A stretch of DNA of 64,000 bases from positions 456,001 through 520,000 of the forward strand of contig JACCIC010000179.1 in the NCBI GenBank assembly GCA_018907035.1. Reading direction: 5' to 3'. The position numbers and the translations under genes are program-made. Positions 1 through 13,402 of the stretch are shown piece by piece. The DNA is from Sycobia sp. Sy_11 (Eukaryota > Arthropoda > Insecta > Hymenoptera > Epichrysomallidae). The notes under the pieces were generated by a model. It did no database searches. It was given only the letters and a program-made list of their open reading frames with translations, and was not told where the DNA came from. Numbering within the stretch: position 1 is the stretch's first letter; every line of letters starts with the position of its first letter.

Positions 1-57
1 AAAAAAGTTAACTAGAATATGAAGTGACGTGTTGAATATGAAGCATCTTCATAGGAG

Positions 58-516
58 ACGCCTGAAGATCCTCTTTAAATATAGTGCGAGAAGCAGAGTT
101 CACAGAGCTAGCAGCCAAGATGAGCGCTGCACATGAGAGCCGCTTTGAGTGTGCGATGCTGTCGCTCAACCATTCTGTTGGATTCCGAATGGTAATGCAT
201 AGTTAGTATGCAGTTTGTGCTAATAAAACCCATGAGTGACACGAAGAGCCTACGATGATCTCCGCCTGTTGATTATGTAGTGGGACTACAGCTGGCCATC
301 GAGAGAATCTGTCGACCATAATGAGTCAGTAATGCAGGTCGGAAAGCCAAGTCATTTTAATAATATCCAAATGAATGTGAGTAAAACGAGCGTATAGCTC
401 ATCAAAGCGTTCAAGTATTGCTCTATTCTGTCAATGTACTTTCGAACGGTGGCAAGGGATGCAATTCCGAGTCCATCGAGCAACGTCCTTACGTATATTC
501 GGCCAGAAATATTTCT
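58..516 (-). mobile_element. Ty3/Gypsy integrase fragment, decayed
   Basis: Read on the minus strand in shifting frames, this gives the start and middle of a Gypsy integrase. Visible pieces are NIRKDVARWTRNCIPCHRSK (end of the zinc-binding region), FTHIHLDI and MVDRFSRWPAVVPL (catalytic core) and KEDLQAS further on. Several stop codons and at least one deletion break the frame, so it cannot make protein. The match is to the family pattern as remembered, not to a database hit. The Gypsy remnant at 24.1-26.5 kb may be the same family but has the opposite orientation. Confidence 0.75.
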
Positions 517-519
517 GCA

Positions 520-2670
520 ATGCGAGTTGTATCGTAGTCCTCATAGACGGATAGTAAAGTCCACAGTGTAATAAAAAAATAAATATGTTTACATAAAATA
601 AATATTTTTATGACAATCACTTTCTCGTTTTTAGAGTAATCATATGAATAATATAATATATCACAGATGCATATCGAGTAATGTGCCAATAAGCGTCACG
701 ATTTTCATATCCTGTGCGGGTCGGCGAGAAAATAGATGAATGAAAATTAATCAATTAGAAGCGAAGATTCTAATTTTTGCTTAGTTTACTGAAATGATGC
801 GGCTGTCTGAAGTCACATGTTCTGGTGGCTGTAAAAGGACTGCAGCCATGATGCAAGTCTGTAGTTGTTCACCGTGAAGAGGCCGTCCTTTTATTGAGCG
901 ACTGTAGAAAGGCCGTTTATGTGCTGTAGTTATAGAAAGACCGTCGTATGTGCTGTGACTGTAAAGAAGCCGTCCGTGTACTTTGCGATGGCTATCAAAA
1001 ATGATGTACTCTCTGTTCAACATGAGGAAATTCTGCTGGTATAGCGCACGTTGTACGAGGATCCGTGCAATAGACGATGTCTTGAATTAGTATCTTAAAA
1101 AGTACTGCATCTTGAACAGCGTGCGTTTAAGCACGCATTTTCTTTCTTTTGAGTAAAATTGAGGTCACCACTTTGGAAATATGTATTGAGGAAAGGGTGG
1201 ACAAGATAGGATTACACCGTGAACTACCTTCTTTTATTGAATCAATAATTCCGTCATTAATATTAACACAACACTTTATTGCCTATACTACTATAATACC
1301 TAAATGGGGAGAGAGAAGCTCTCAAGTCTTTTGATAGCACGTCACAAACATTGCCTCTTTATTAATCAAATCGGAAGTCTTTTTCGTTGCTGATCAATTC
1401 ACCACCCGTCTTGGTGACTCGCTAGTAGCACCAAAATATGAGAACGGCGCATTGCCACAGTTGCACTACACAAGGTTGGCCACAACTCGGCTGTAGTTTG
1501 TTTCCGACTGTGCCGATGGTGTGGATCGTGCAGAGCCGCCGCATACATAATCTGACGTAATTCATACGCCTTTAATGGGGACTAAAACTTGCATAGCTTG
1601 GCATCTGGTGCGCTAGTCTCATACTCACATTGCACATAAAACTCGTGGAACTATCCTCCGCTTTTTCTTGTATTTACTTATTTAGATAATTATTAGTTCT
1701 AGATTAAATGTATAGTACATAAAAGTAAGTGTATTTTAATGAAATTTTTGCTTGAAACATTATTTTTAAAACTGCAGATTGTTCCATTTACTATGGTATT
1801 TATAGATTTTTGTTCATGACATTTTTCATGTAATCAATTTTTTTCTATACTATAATTTTTTATACCATTAGTACCTGGAAATACATACGTCTGATTATTT
1901 TCAGATTTTATATCAGATTTATTTTTCGAAAGTATACAATTTTTTCAGGTTCAAATAGCGAACAGATGAATAATCCATACGACTAAAAGAAGCAAGCCTT
2001 TTGTTTTTGTCAATACACTTTATTTTGAATATATTTTGAAAATCTGAACCAAATTGAAGTCGCGAATAAATAAGTACAAAAATTTTTCTTTTAGATATAT
2101 GGATGACTAACGTTGCTGACGTCCACTCCAAATTAATTGTCATTGCACTTTAATTCGAACATACTTAGCCAGTATATCTTAAAAGCATCAGCTTACAAGT
2201 TTTTGGCCGTATATATAAATTGGTTTCGAAAATGTGGCTGTAGCTCCCTCCTATCACCCGCACCAGTTTTGTTGGCAATACTGTCTACTAGCACCGGCGC
2301 GGGCGATCAATATTCATGAAGCTTTCAATTTGAAATTACATTATTTATTTCGATAAGTAAATCAATATTTTAACAAATTATGGATCAAAATTCAGAAGTA
2401 TTGAAATTTCAATGCCTGTAACATATTTTTTAAGTATCGTCTATTTATGTTTTTAAATAAACCAATATTCTTAGTTTTTACTATGAATATGTATTCTCTG
2501 AAATTTTTTTAAATGTATTCAATTTTACATAGTATTTCTGGTTATTTGCTATCTCTTCACTGTATTTGCTATTTACCAGGGTTAGGATAACAATCGATAG
2601 GATACTAAAGATCTTAAATACAATTCAAATGATCTTATTTTCCTTATATAAAATATTTTGTACATTAAAA
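520..2670. other. Intergenic DNA without recognised gene
   Basis: No exon-like stretch was recognised. The part from 690 to 1650 is richer in GC and may be the rest (LTR side) of the Gypsy copy at the window start; this is inference. It includes a short tandem array near 872-988. From 1650 to 2670 the DNA is AT-rich and featureless. Confidence 0.4.
872..988. repeat. Imperfect tandem repeat, about 28-32 bp unit
   Basis: Four degenerate units share the core aaGRCCGTC/T followed by a GTGCTGTG/GACTGTA-like end, spaced 28-32 bp apart. An 80-codon open frame on the minus strand runs through it but has no recognisable protein character. Confidence 0.5.
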
Positions 2671-2681
2671 AACTTTTTTTT

Positions 2682-2864
2682 ATGTTATTTAACGTCGCTG
2701 TATTTATGCTGCCAAATACTAGTACTAATCTATGATGTGTTTGCAGGTAAAGCACATGTGAATTTTTACAGCAGTGCTTGTATCAATCGACCGAGACCGG
2801 AACTTGAACTCGAATCACCAAGTTACCGGTCCTTCGCTCTAGCAATCAAACCATTGTAGGCCTT
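2682..2864 (-). repeat. tRNA-derived SINE, copy 1
   Basis: On the minus strand the element starts with a tRNA-like head (GGCCTACAATGG-type start). A box B-like GAGTTCAAGTTCCGG lies at about 2799-2813, and an unrelated body ends near TTAAATAACATAA. It aligns along its length with 18104-18289 in the same orientation. Its tail also matches a fragment at 48176-48217. Box B carries changes from the consensus, so this copy is probably silent. Confidence 0.75.
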
Positions 2865-2959
2865 TCTAACAAATTTAATTTAATTATTCAATGTTTATGC
2901 GAATTATTAAATCTTAATAATTTGATATAGGTATGCATATGTACAAATTTAATAAATAT

Positions 2960-2965
2960 TTTATT
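2960..2965 (-). terminator. Poly(A) signal of GNL1
   Basis: AATAAA on the minus strand, about 70 bases past the GNL1 stop codon, is the likely cleavage/polyadenylation signal. Confidence 0.4.
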
Positions 2966-3034
2966 CAGTATAATTTTTAATAAAAAATATAATAATTTAA
3001 CATATAACTAGTATAATAATATTATTATATATAA

Positions 3035-5202
3035 TTAAGAATTTACTGAAAAAACTTCAAATTTATTTGATACTGTGAATATCTCGGATTCATCTGTAGA
3101 TATTTCTTTATCTGAATTGTCATTACTATCATTTTCTGATTTTTTATGCTTTTCATTAATTTTTGTTAAGTCTTCTTCTGAATCAGAAGATAAATCAATT
3201 TTTGTTGGAAGTTTTTCTTCATCAATAGAATTTGATGCCTGAATCCATTTAATAATTTCAATATCTGGATGACTTTCCCAGTATTCTATTTTTAAAAAAA
3301 TTCCAATTAACAAATAAATCTATATTTAATTGAAATAATAAATAATTAATTAAAATTTTAATTACTTTGTTTAATAAACCATTTTGGAGGATATGTATAA
3401 ATAGAAATTTTCCCTTCCAATGTCATTCTTAATATTGAATTCGCAGCTCTATATGTATCTAATCTACCTGCTTTTGCAGTACGATAGTTTCTTTTAGCAG
3501 CCCAACTTTCACAAATATCCATTGCAGACCAAGTATCATCATTTTCTTGATGTTGAAGATTTAATAATTGTGGTAAATCTTTCCTTTCTGCTAAAAATTT
3601 AACGGTAGAATATGGTTCTCTAACATGCGCAATTGGAAAGCAACCCATTAATATTTGGAATTGCTTTGGTATTATCGAGGGGAAAACTAGACCTGGACAA
3701 TCACATAAGCATACATTTTTAGTAAGAAAAATAGTTTGGAAATGTTTTGTATGACCAGGTGTCCGAGAAACACTGACAACTTTTTTACCTATAGTAATTA
3801 AAAAATAGTTAATAATCTAATATATATTTAAGATATATTTTAATAAAGTTTTATTATATAACTATATTACCCATCAAAGCATTAATTAATGAAGATTTTC
3901 CAACATTTGGAGTACCAATACAACCAATAGTTAATACACCATTCTTATATCTTTCATGCTTAAAATAACTAGTGTCTTTCTTCTCTATTATTATATTATC
4001 TGGCCTTTCCAGATCATCAAGATCATACTCCAAATGCATTTCTTTTTGTATTTTTTCATGCCAGGACGATAAATCAACATTCTCCCCTACAATTTCTTTG
4101 CATGCCTCCATAACCTTTTGAGCTCCTTCTGCAGACATTTTCATCTTGCCCTTTCTTCGTCTAGTCTTCAAGCCCTTCTCTTTTTTATTGCTTTCTCTCA
4201 AATTATATTTTGGGAAAGAGGTAAAATGTAAAATATGTAATTTTGGATATTTAGACTTAAAATACTCTTGCCATGCAACAACTAGTGACGCAGGTGCTAA
4301 ATCCACTTTATTTAAAATTAAAATCATTTCTTTATTCAAAGTATGTGTAACAAAGTTGTACAAGTAAGGGGGAAATAGCAGTACTGGAAATCTTATATCA
4401 ACAATAACAAGTAAAATATCTGACATTTCTGTAACTCTCCACAATTGTCGCCAAGTTTCAAGATTTAATTCAAAATAACTTATTTTAGGTAAACTTTGAA
4501 TGTTTTTCAAATATTCCTAAAAATAAATAGATAAACATTAATCAAATATTATTTTTATAATCTGAAGTAAATATTTTTATTTGCGTTTTCATCAAAAAAC
4601 ATTTATTTATATATTTTAAACAAATATAAAAATCAAAAATTAAATATAAAATATTAAATAATAAGCTCTTCACAAAAATACATACCGAAAAATATCTTTG
4701 TTCAAGAATTTCAAGCTCTTCTTTACTCATACTAAATTCCCAGGGCGGCCTCTTTGGTATATCTATTTCAACTGGAAAATACTCATCTGATATTTCTTGT
4801 TCTTCGATTGAGCGAGGTTGAATCAACTTTTTAGAATCTTCCTTCCATTTTTGTATTTCTTCTCTGCTTTCTTGAAAAAATTGTAAAGAATACTTATTTC
4901 TACTAGTGTTATCATGAGGTTGACTATTAATTTTGTTAATTTCCTGACTCCAATCTTGGTTACTACCAGCTGCATCATCTCTACTGTGATTTCCAGCTAA
5001 AAGTAAATAAATAGAGAATTAATAAAATCATATTTAGCAAAATTGTCATACTTTATTTAGTAATACAAAATCTATTATGTATAAATTAAATGCGTGAAAG
5101 AAATTTACATAATAAAATTTGATTTTTTCGATGTTTCTTTTCTTGTATTTGTTGTTTTTTCGCTTTTCCACTGAAAGGGGTTTTTCTTCTTATTTGAGGC
5201 AT
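3035..5202 (-). CDS. GNL1: GNL1-type circularly permuted GTPase (5 exons, 574 aa)
   Basis: Exons run 5202-5109, 4996-4686, 4516-3871, 3788-3366 and 3285-3035; phases join exactly, giving 575 codons with stop. The start MPQIRRKTPFSGKAKKQQ is the basic N-terminus usual for GNL1. The G motifs are in permuted order: G4 (LNKVDLAP) comes first, then G1 (GTPNVGKSSLIN), then the G3 motif DCPGL. The stretches YFELNLETWRQLWRV and WESHPD are diagnostic of the family, and the C-terminus is acidic and serine-rich as in other animals (human form about 607 aa). The YlqF/YawG class acts in ribosome biogenesis and nucleolar or cytoplasmic GTP binding; the exact role of GNL1 is poorly known. The Drosophila counterpart is Ns4. 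It is divergently arranged with the TTF1-like gene. Confidence 0.93.
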
Positions 5203-6181
5203 TGTACTAGATACGATTCTATATTACATTGAACATTTTCAATATTTTCAGTTGTTTACTCAGTTTTTCATACTTCATATACCTATATAAATCTATAACC
5301 TATAATATCACACATGCTTTTAATGTTCTTAGTCTTGTCAGGTCTTATTCGTTCAGAGCGGAGCGCTTGGGGCGGAGTTCAGCAGTTCAGCTCCAGTGAT
5401 GCGATTCGATTTAGTCAGACGGAAACATTAAATTCGTTCGTGAATTCTATTTATTCTCCCACTTCGCGGGCCAGGGGCCAGGGTATGGCCAGGACCTGAC
5501 ATAGTCCAGACCGCCCTTTAGACCACCTGACCGCGATGATAGCTTTCGAAAAAACAGTTTATTCTAGCATCATCTGACAGCTAAAATTGTTTGGTAACCT
5601 TTCTAGGTCATGGCAGTCATAGGCACCGCGCACGCCGCATGGAAATGATACTAGCGCCAGCTAGCACTTAACGTGTCAAACTATGCAAGCTTGTCGAACG
5701 CTCAACAATGCCTCTACATCACACAATCTGCACATCTATACATAAATCTACAATACAGACATATTTATGACCATGCCTGTATGGCTGTATCTGACCAGTG
5801 ACCACATGTACGATGTACTTCCTCATTTTGTTTAGACCAGTTTAGACTAAATGTAATTCGATTCGACTTAATTAATAAAAAATCATTAAAAACTTTTGCT
5901 TATTTCTGTTCTTTTTCCATCAAAAAACTACACTGAATTCTAAGGGAAAAAAATTTACAAAGTTGAATGTAGTTTATATGAAAGTAAAAAAAAATAAAAT
6001 ATGCATAAATAGATAAATTATTTTATCAATGTCATATAAGATTTGATCTTGTAAAAATAAGAAAATAAAAAAATAACTTATGAAATTGAGAAAGCAATTG
6101 TAATATAAATAATAAACATCAAAAGTCACCTTCAATATATATTAAACAATTATTTTCAAAGGTGTAGACATCAATTTATTC
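5203..6181. promoter_or_regulatory. Shared upstream region of GNL1 and TTF1-like gene
   Basis: The two start codons face away from each other across about 980 bp. The stretch 5330-5700 is richer in GC and CpG than its surroundings and probably holds the GNL1 promoter; the remainder is AT-rich. A 61-codon open frame at 5314-5499 shows no protein signature and was not called. Confidence 0.35.
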
Positions 6182-9100
6182 ATGGATAAATCAATATCAA
6201 GTAATAGTTATACAAGTGATAATAGTGAAATTGTAGGAAGTTCTCAGATAAGTAATCATAAAATAAAAACGAAAAGACTTGCAAATTTATCAAAATCTAA
6301 AGTTAAATTAAATGTCAATTCAGAAGACTCAAGTTTGAATCCCTTAAACAATAGAAAAGATAGTTTAAGTGATGTTGTATATAATTACGAAAAAGAAGAA
6401 TTAAGTGAAATGTTAAATAATATAAATGGTTACGAATCTATAGATATGACTCATGATTTGACTGGCCTTATTATAGATGATAAATTATCAGATTTTGAAG
6501 ATCCATTAATTATTCATAGTACACAAATTGAAGTATTATCAAATGAACAAAATCCAATAAAAGAAGAAATACAAGATCCTTTGTACATTGATGAAAAAGA
6601 TAAAATAGAATTTAATAATAAGTATGTATTAAGAATACGAAAAAAACCAATATCATATACTTCAGTACAAAATAAAAGCATTAAAAAAATTGAAAAAAAT
6701 CAGTTAAAAGATCAACAAAATGATGAGTATTTATCTGATTACATGTTAAAGGTGAGCTTGTGCATTATTAGATCACTGAACATAAAAACATTTTTTGTTC
6801 CAAATAAGTCAATGTATTTTTTTATTGAACAAATTAATTTAACTCTTATATGCATTAAAAATATATAATTTCTATAAAATAATATTAAATTAAAATACCA
6901 AGTAATTTCTAGTGATATATAATGGTACAACAATGCTTATGCTAAATAAATATATTTAAATTTAAAAATAAATTGTAAAAAAATTTATATTTTTTGAGGA
7001 AGCTGATAAATAAAAATAAAAATATAAATTTAGAAAATAATGTAATATTTATTGTTTTTCAGAATTACATAATTTAAATCGATTAGTGCTAAAAAATAAA
7101 TTTCTTTATTCTTTTCATTTTGACATTTTATGTAATAAAATAATCATTTAAAGAAATTTTGAACACTAAGGAATTTAGAATTATTCTATTGGATATAACT
7201 AAAAAAGTAATTGTATATTTATTCAAAGATTACAGTACTAAATTCTTTAAGAAAGATTCTTTTTTAAATAAAATAGCTTAGGTTGAAAAAATTTTTAAAA
7301 TAGTAAGACAAATTAATAGAAAAAAAATAGATTTTGACAATAAATTAAAATTCTACTTTATATTTTTTTAATATGGTGTGGTTAATACGTACATCTCTGC
7401 AATACGCAAAAACCATACGAAAACGCGCCTGATTACCAACTGCTAGCAACTGCTAGCAGCTGTCAGTCGACTATACTTTAAAATATAATTTACAGATAAA
7501 CACGTACGGCACGCACAGCGCGGTGTCAGTATTAGCGCATGCGCAAATAGCGAAGAATAGTTTTTTTTAAAATTTTTTTTCGTTCTTTTTACTAACTTTA
7601 ACGACTATGTTAAATAATAATACTTCTCACCAAATTTCAACAATATTATACACGTTTTTATATGGTATTCTAATTAATTGTTATCCTCTTCTATTCACGG
7701 GAATTTTAAAATCTACGTTAAAAATAAGGACAGCAAAGAAATTCACGTTTATTATTTGAATTTTGAAATTAAATAAAAAATTGTGAATCAATTAAGTGAA
7801 ATTTTGTAAAGTCAATAAAATACTCCAATGGAAAACGTAATAAATTTATTTAGAAAACAATTTCTAACAAATAAATAAATTATACAACTTTCAAAGTATT
7901 AAACATTATATATACATAAACTAAATATAATCGTGTTATTAACGTTTTTGAATTTATTTTAGAAGTTAAGGTCGTTAAAAATTATACTACAACATGACGT
8001 TCCACCTCAGCATGAAATTTCAATATTGTCTCACATGGGAAAAAAGAAAACTAAACAATTTGAAGCTTATTGTCCTTTAAAAAGAAGTCCTTTTACAGAA
8101 GGAGAAGATTCAGTTATCAAAAGAAACTGGATAAAATTTTGTAATGTATATATAAAAAGTATACTTTAATAAATAATTTTTGGAAATTATATCTGATTTT
8201 ACATAATAAATTATAATTATTAAAGATTCACAGTTGGGATAAAAATATTGTACAGCCTTTCATATACATGAAACAAAATGGAAAATTTTATATCTCTAGT
8301 CCAAAACAGAGAAAAAAATTTGTTCAGTTTTTAGCAAATGGGCTGCCATGGAGAAGTTTACTAAGTGTTCATTATAGATTTAGAAATTTATATAATTGTA
8401 CAAAGAAAGGGTAAGAATAATTATTATATATAATACTAGTTATATATATAATACTTCTTATTCATAATATTTGTCAATAGAAATTTCTTCTTATTATAGA
8501 GGATATACGCATAAAGAGAACAACATTATATATGCATACATGAAAAATAATTCTAATAAAACAATAAAGAATAAATATGCTGAGCTGGGAAAAATTTTAA
8601 ACAGAAATAGAAACTCTATTGCTGAACATTATAAAATATTACAAAAGAACAATTATATACCAAATTCAGAAATTAATTTAGATTTAAATACAATTAATCA
8701 ATTAACAAGTAAGATGATAAAAAAAGAAAATAATAATGAAACTGGTTTATCGGAAACAATTGTTCATGATTCTATTTTATCTAAGGAGTCTAGAAATATA
8801 AAAGGTACAAATAATATTTTTGTATTAAATAAATATTTAATTTGAAATCTAAATTATAATTTTTGATATTTCAGTTCAGAATACAATTAAATGGACTTCT
8901 AGATTGGTAAAAAAATTTATTAAGATTTTAATAGAAGTTACAAGTTGTAAAAACCTAAATGAATTGAAAAACAAGAATATAAATCAAAAGGTTTGGAAGA
9001 AAATGGAAAAAATATTAGGAATAGATGAACAAATTTTAAAAAATTTTTGGTATTTACAATTACACATGCAGCTTTTTTGTCCTACTCCTCTTTACCTAAA

Positions 9101-9602
9101 TGATTTAAAAATTAATTTAATTGAATAGTAAGTATTGTAAGTCATTAGAGAAAAAAAATATAATGTATGATTTTTGAATAAAGTTAATTTTTGTTTTTTT
9201 TAGTATATATAAACATAATCTAGAAAATTTAGAAAACATAGCATGGGACAAGATTTGTGTCAATTTTAATGGTGTAACTAAATTATTTTTATCACAACTA
9301 TTTCATGGTTTAATAGAACACGCTAAGCTTAAAACAAATTTACATGATATAAAAGGTAATGAACATCATTATATTTATTGTGGACTGTATAATTAAAAAT
9401 CTAATCAATATATTGCCTTATAGATAATGTAGAATATTTGTATAAGCGCCATATTTGTGAATTAGAAGAAAAAACAGTAGATATTTTATTACCCAAATTA
9501 AAATATGAAAGTGGTATAATATCATGTTTAGATAAAGGTACTGAAAAAAAAATTCCAGATCGATTCATAATTGATCCTTTCAATAACGATGACGATTATT
9601 GA
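6182..9602 (+). CDS. TTF1-like Myb-domain DNA-binding protein (7 exons, 608 aa)
   Basis: Exons are 6182-6751, 7963-8145, 8226-8410, 8500-8804, 8875-9127, 9204-9355 and 9424-9602. All junctions are GT-AG and in frame (609 codons with stop). Residues 1-190 are acidic, Ser/Asn-rich and probably disordered. The rest follows the layout of RNA polymerase I transcription termination factor 1: an opening helix (RSPFTEGEDSVIKRNWIKFC), the LPWRSLLSVHYRFRNLY segment, a Myb/SANT repeat (GYTHKENNIIYAYMKN, then YAELGKILNRNRNSIAEHY), a third block (KWTSRLVKKFIKILIEVTS) and a closing block (IAWDKICVNF). In mammals TTF1 binds rDNA terminators. The assignment rests on order and pattern only; divergence is high. 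It could instead be another Myb-like protein. Exon 1 is separated by a 1.2 kb intron holding a CpG-rich patch. Confidence 0.68.
7380..7560. promoter_or_regulatory. CpG-rich patch with NRF-1-like site in intron 1 of the TTF1-like gene
   Basis: Within an otherwise very AT-rich intron this patch has many CpGs and contains GCGCATGCGC at 7535-7544, the palindromic NRF-1-type core. It looks like a promoter and could give a transcript lacking exon 1. There is no direct evidence of use. Confidence 0.4.
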
Positions 9603-11158
9603 ATGAATTATGAAAAGCAAATTCTAAAACTGTTTTGTATTATATTTCTATTGTTCTTCTTACGTTTTTCAACTATATATTATTGTATTATTTTATAAAA
9701 AATATAATTATTTTAAGTGAATATAAAAATTCTAAGATGTATATATTAATATGACCAAAAAAATATAAGATTCTGCTTTTTTAATATAGGTAAAATTAAA
9801 TTGTACAGTAGATATTTACAATAGATAGAGAATCTGAATAAAAAATATTAATTTTTCATTTCTCTAACAAAATTAGTTTAAATAATAAATGCTGATATGA
9901 AAGAGTATATACTGATATATGTTATATTGTAAAAAGGACAAGTGGAACAGGTGAATCCGATCAGCATCGAATTTTTTCTTATTTAAAACAAGTTACTGAA
10001 GTAATTTGTAAAACACATAAATAGTTAAAAATTGTATAAATCTTTTTATAACAAAAAATTTTAAGTAAAGGAGTCACTTTAATGTAGCAATTAAGAAATG
10101 AAATATTTGAGCTTTTTTTAATTTTCTATACAGTTAAATATAATAATATAGCAATTATTCAAAAATAATAAAAAGTTGTTAAGTGGAGCACGTTACAGGA
10201 CATATGTACTGAATACTGCTAAACCAGACTAAACTAAAGTCACATAAGTTGTTTTATGATACAAGTAACTAACAATGCTATAAAAGTGTTCAATTTTTTA
10301 TGTAATAGAATATTAAGATTTGTATATAATAAGATTGTTAATTTGATAATAACTTTTAGTAAATTTATTCATTGACTAAATATGTATAAAATATTCCGTA
10401 ATTAAAACTGCAAAAGATTACTATTAAAAACTATTTCAGCAACTGTACTATTTCATAGATAATAAGTATATATATTAAATAAAATTTTTTATGTGAATAT
10501 GGAATATGTAATCTATAATTTTTGTTCTTCACATAACATTTTATACCAATATTTAAATATAATATATTTTGTTAAATATTACTTAATGTATGTATATAGA
10601 AGACAATAAATACAATTTTTGAATAAAAATCCAAATCCAAAAAATATATTCTTGAATAAAAAAAAATTATAAAAATTATATTTAAAAAAAGTTAAATTTT
10701 GAATCAATTTCAATATTTAATAATTACTTCAGAAAGTTCCATTTTTTACGCGAGTTTTGGTAATATTGGTGGATGAATTAATAAATAATAATGTTAAATC
10801 ATTTTAATCTGACTAGTGCCAATTCCACATTTAACAGTAATAAATCAAATAATTAAAATGAATATCCTATTATTAATATAAATAATAAAATTATACTTTA
10901 ATATTATTTAGGAAATCTTTTTATACCATCATAATTATTAAATTACATTTAATTAGTTATTTACAAAATGAAAAAAAAAAAATTTTATGATAACCGTTTC
11001 ATGAATTTTGAGGAAAATCAGTAACATTCTAGTAAAAATTAAATTAAATTTTTTTGAAGGATTAGAATACAATAACATCTTTACTAAATAAAATGCTTAT
11101 TCACGAAGTAATGATCTTAATGATATTCTTTATATGTAAATTATAAATTTAAGCAATT
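9603..11158. other. AT-rich tail-to-tail spacer
   Basis: This lies between the 3' ends of the TTF1-like gene and Uch-L5. It should hold both 3' UTRs. No exon, repeat family or RNA gene was recognised. Confidence 0.5.
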
Positions 11159-12719
11159 TCATGTTTTATTTTTCTTTGACTCTTTTTCAACAGCTTTTTC
11201 TTTTGCTTTTTGATAAAGAGATACAAGCTTTCCTTCTTTTGCCAAAATTTTTAATAATTCCATTATTAATGGTAAATAATTATGCTTCCTTCTAATATTT
11301 TCAATCTTATATTTCTTAGATTTCCAAACTTCTTCATCAATCAGTGCTTGTAATCTTGCAATTTCATTTGAATCAGTTGTTAATAATTTTTGTCTTTCAT
11401 ACAGCATTTTTCTGTCACTTACTATAGCCATTAAATTGAAATGTATTTCTCCTTCATTATATCTAAAATTATTAATTATTATGGTATAGAAATGTAGAAT
11501 AAAGAAAACTAAACATTATAAGCTTATAATTTAAGTAATAAATTATTTATAGTTAAATAGAAAATTGAAAAAATTAATGTTAAAGTATATAAAAAAACAA
11601 ATTAGAAATCAAATATTGATGAATCAAAAACACAATTTTGTTGAGTAAAATTTTTTCTCAATAGTATAATACTTTAATTCTATTTTTAACTTATTAATTT
11701 TTTTTTTATACTTAAAGATTGCCATTAACTAAAAATTTATATTGATTTAAATACTTCCACAAGATAGCATCAATTTAATTATTTTAAATAATTTTATCAT
11801 TGAATTATAGCAATAAAAACTGTATATCCTTTTTGAATGTACATAAATTTTCAAAACCTACTTTTTTATTCTTTTTTCAATTATTGGCTTAGCTGCCTGA
11901 ACCCACTGATCTCCAGTTTGACATGGTCCTAAATCAATGGGTCCATCCTTCAATCCATCTAATTCATATAATCGTCCATCGATTGGTACATAGCTTACAA
12001 AATGAAATACATCTTCCTCTTTTGTTGATTGTTTATAATCATATTCAAATAATGTTTGTCTAGAAATAAAGTTAAGTTAAATGATATAAAAATTGTTAGT
12101 TTAATTTACAACAATTGATCATACTTTTCATTTTCAGTTAAATTAGTGTTACAAACATAAAACTAAAAATTAAATACCTAGCAAAAGAATTATGAACTTC
12201 TCTAATGATGTCTGAATTACTCAAAGCAAGTCCTCTCATATTAGCATCAAAACTTGAACAAAAAGTTTTTAATTCATCTAAATTTGGTCCTATTGATATA
12301 TCAGCATGTTTGCAATTAAGAAGTACACTTAATATTGCTTGTGTTGCACAAGCATTGTTGATTACCTAAAAATAAAATAAATATTACTTGAATGTTACAC
12401 TGTGTTTCTGAATCACCAGCCTAATTAAATGGAATGATGAGCCCATATGTTCATCAACCAATCACAGGATACACAATTCAATATTGAATAAGATAGGCCT
12501 GAATTTTACTTGGATATAGTTAAATCGGTAACAATAACTTCTGAATAATTTACAAGTTTATATTATAGCCATAATAGCTGTAACCAAGCTTTGCAATGAA
12601 ATATGATAACCTCTTTTTAACCCATTCAAAATTCTTAAACTATATAATCAATATTGAATTATGTGCCCTGTGCTTGGCTCATCAAAATACGCCCTGGTTC
12701 ATCCTATTGAGTTATGCGG

Positions 12720-12766
<47 letters not shown>

Positions 12767-13352
12767 TTTTACATTTATTAAAAATTATTAAGTAATGATA
12801 GTTAATGATTATTGATTATATTAACAAGAGAAAATTTATTTCAACAAACCTGTTTGGCAAAAAATATTTTTTCTAATCTATTGTCTTGCACAACAGTTCC
12901 TGATGGTTCATCACCTGCCACCCATTTAAATAAAAATATTAAACCATGTATTGGCCTGTAAATGTAATAAAATCTTTATTAAAATATTCATAATTATACA
13001 ATGGGTATTATAGAGCTGTCTCTTTCAACACTTACTTTATATTTTCAAATTGATCATCTTCAAGGCTGTACAGTTCTTCAACTTGAGCTCCTTTCACACC
13101 TTAAAATTAATAGAAGTAAACAATGAAAAATAAAAAAGAGTGTTTGAAGAGTAATTTGTCAAGTCACCATTGTTGATAGGCAACGGGAAAAAGAAAATAA
13201 AGAGAAAACTATTTAGTCAACATAATGACTCTAGATTTATAATTGTCAATTAGCAATTTAGATTAAAACAACTTACCAAATTCTTTAATTAATTCGGTAA
13301 AAACACCGGGATCACTCTCTATAAGACACCAATTTCCAGCCATATCTGCCAT
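11159..13352 (-). CDS. Uch-L5: Ubiquitin C-terminal hydrolase UCHL5/UCH37 (6 exons, 311 aa)
   Basis: Exons: 13352-13277, 13099-13036, 12955-12850, 12365-12178, 12059-11862 and 11462-11159, in frame (312 codons with stop). The UCH catalytic domain carries Cys88 ([11 protein letters not shown]), His164 ([10 protein letters not shown]) and Asp179 (LYELDGL), at the same numbers as in human UCHL5. The tail holds the [18 protein letters not shown] segment and a basic, helical [15 protein letters not shown] region, the part that in relatives binds RPN13/ADRM1 at the proteasome or INO80G. It removes ubiquitin from substrates at the 26S proteasome and takes part in INO80 chromatin remodelling. The tail is a little shorter than the human one (329 aa). 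An unnamed repeat begins about 50 bp upstream of the start codon. Confidence 0.96.
12722..12760. repeat. (AT)n microsatellite in a Uch-L5 intron
   Basis: Uninterrupted AT dinucleotides in the intron between exons 3 and 4 of Uch-L5. Confidence 0.9.
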
Positions 13353-13402
13353 CTTCCTGTCCGTAGGTTAGTTTGCCGTGGTTGTATTTATACCACGCAC
13401 TA

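Noticed and set aside
2566..2859. 97-codon open frame
   Set aside because: It runs through the SINE copy and shows no protein character.
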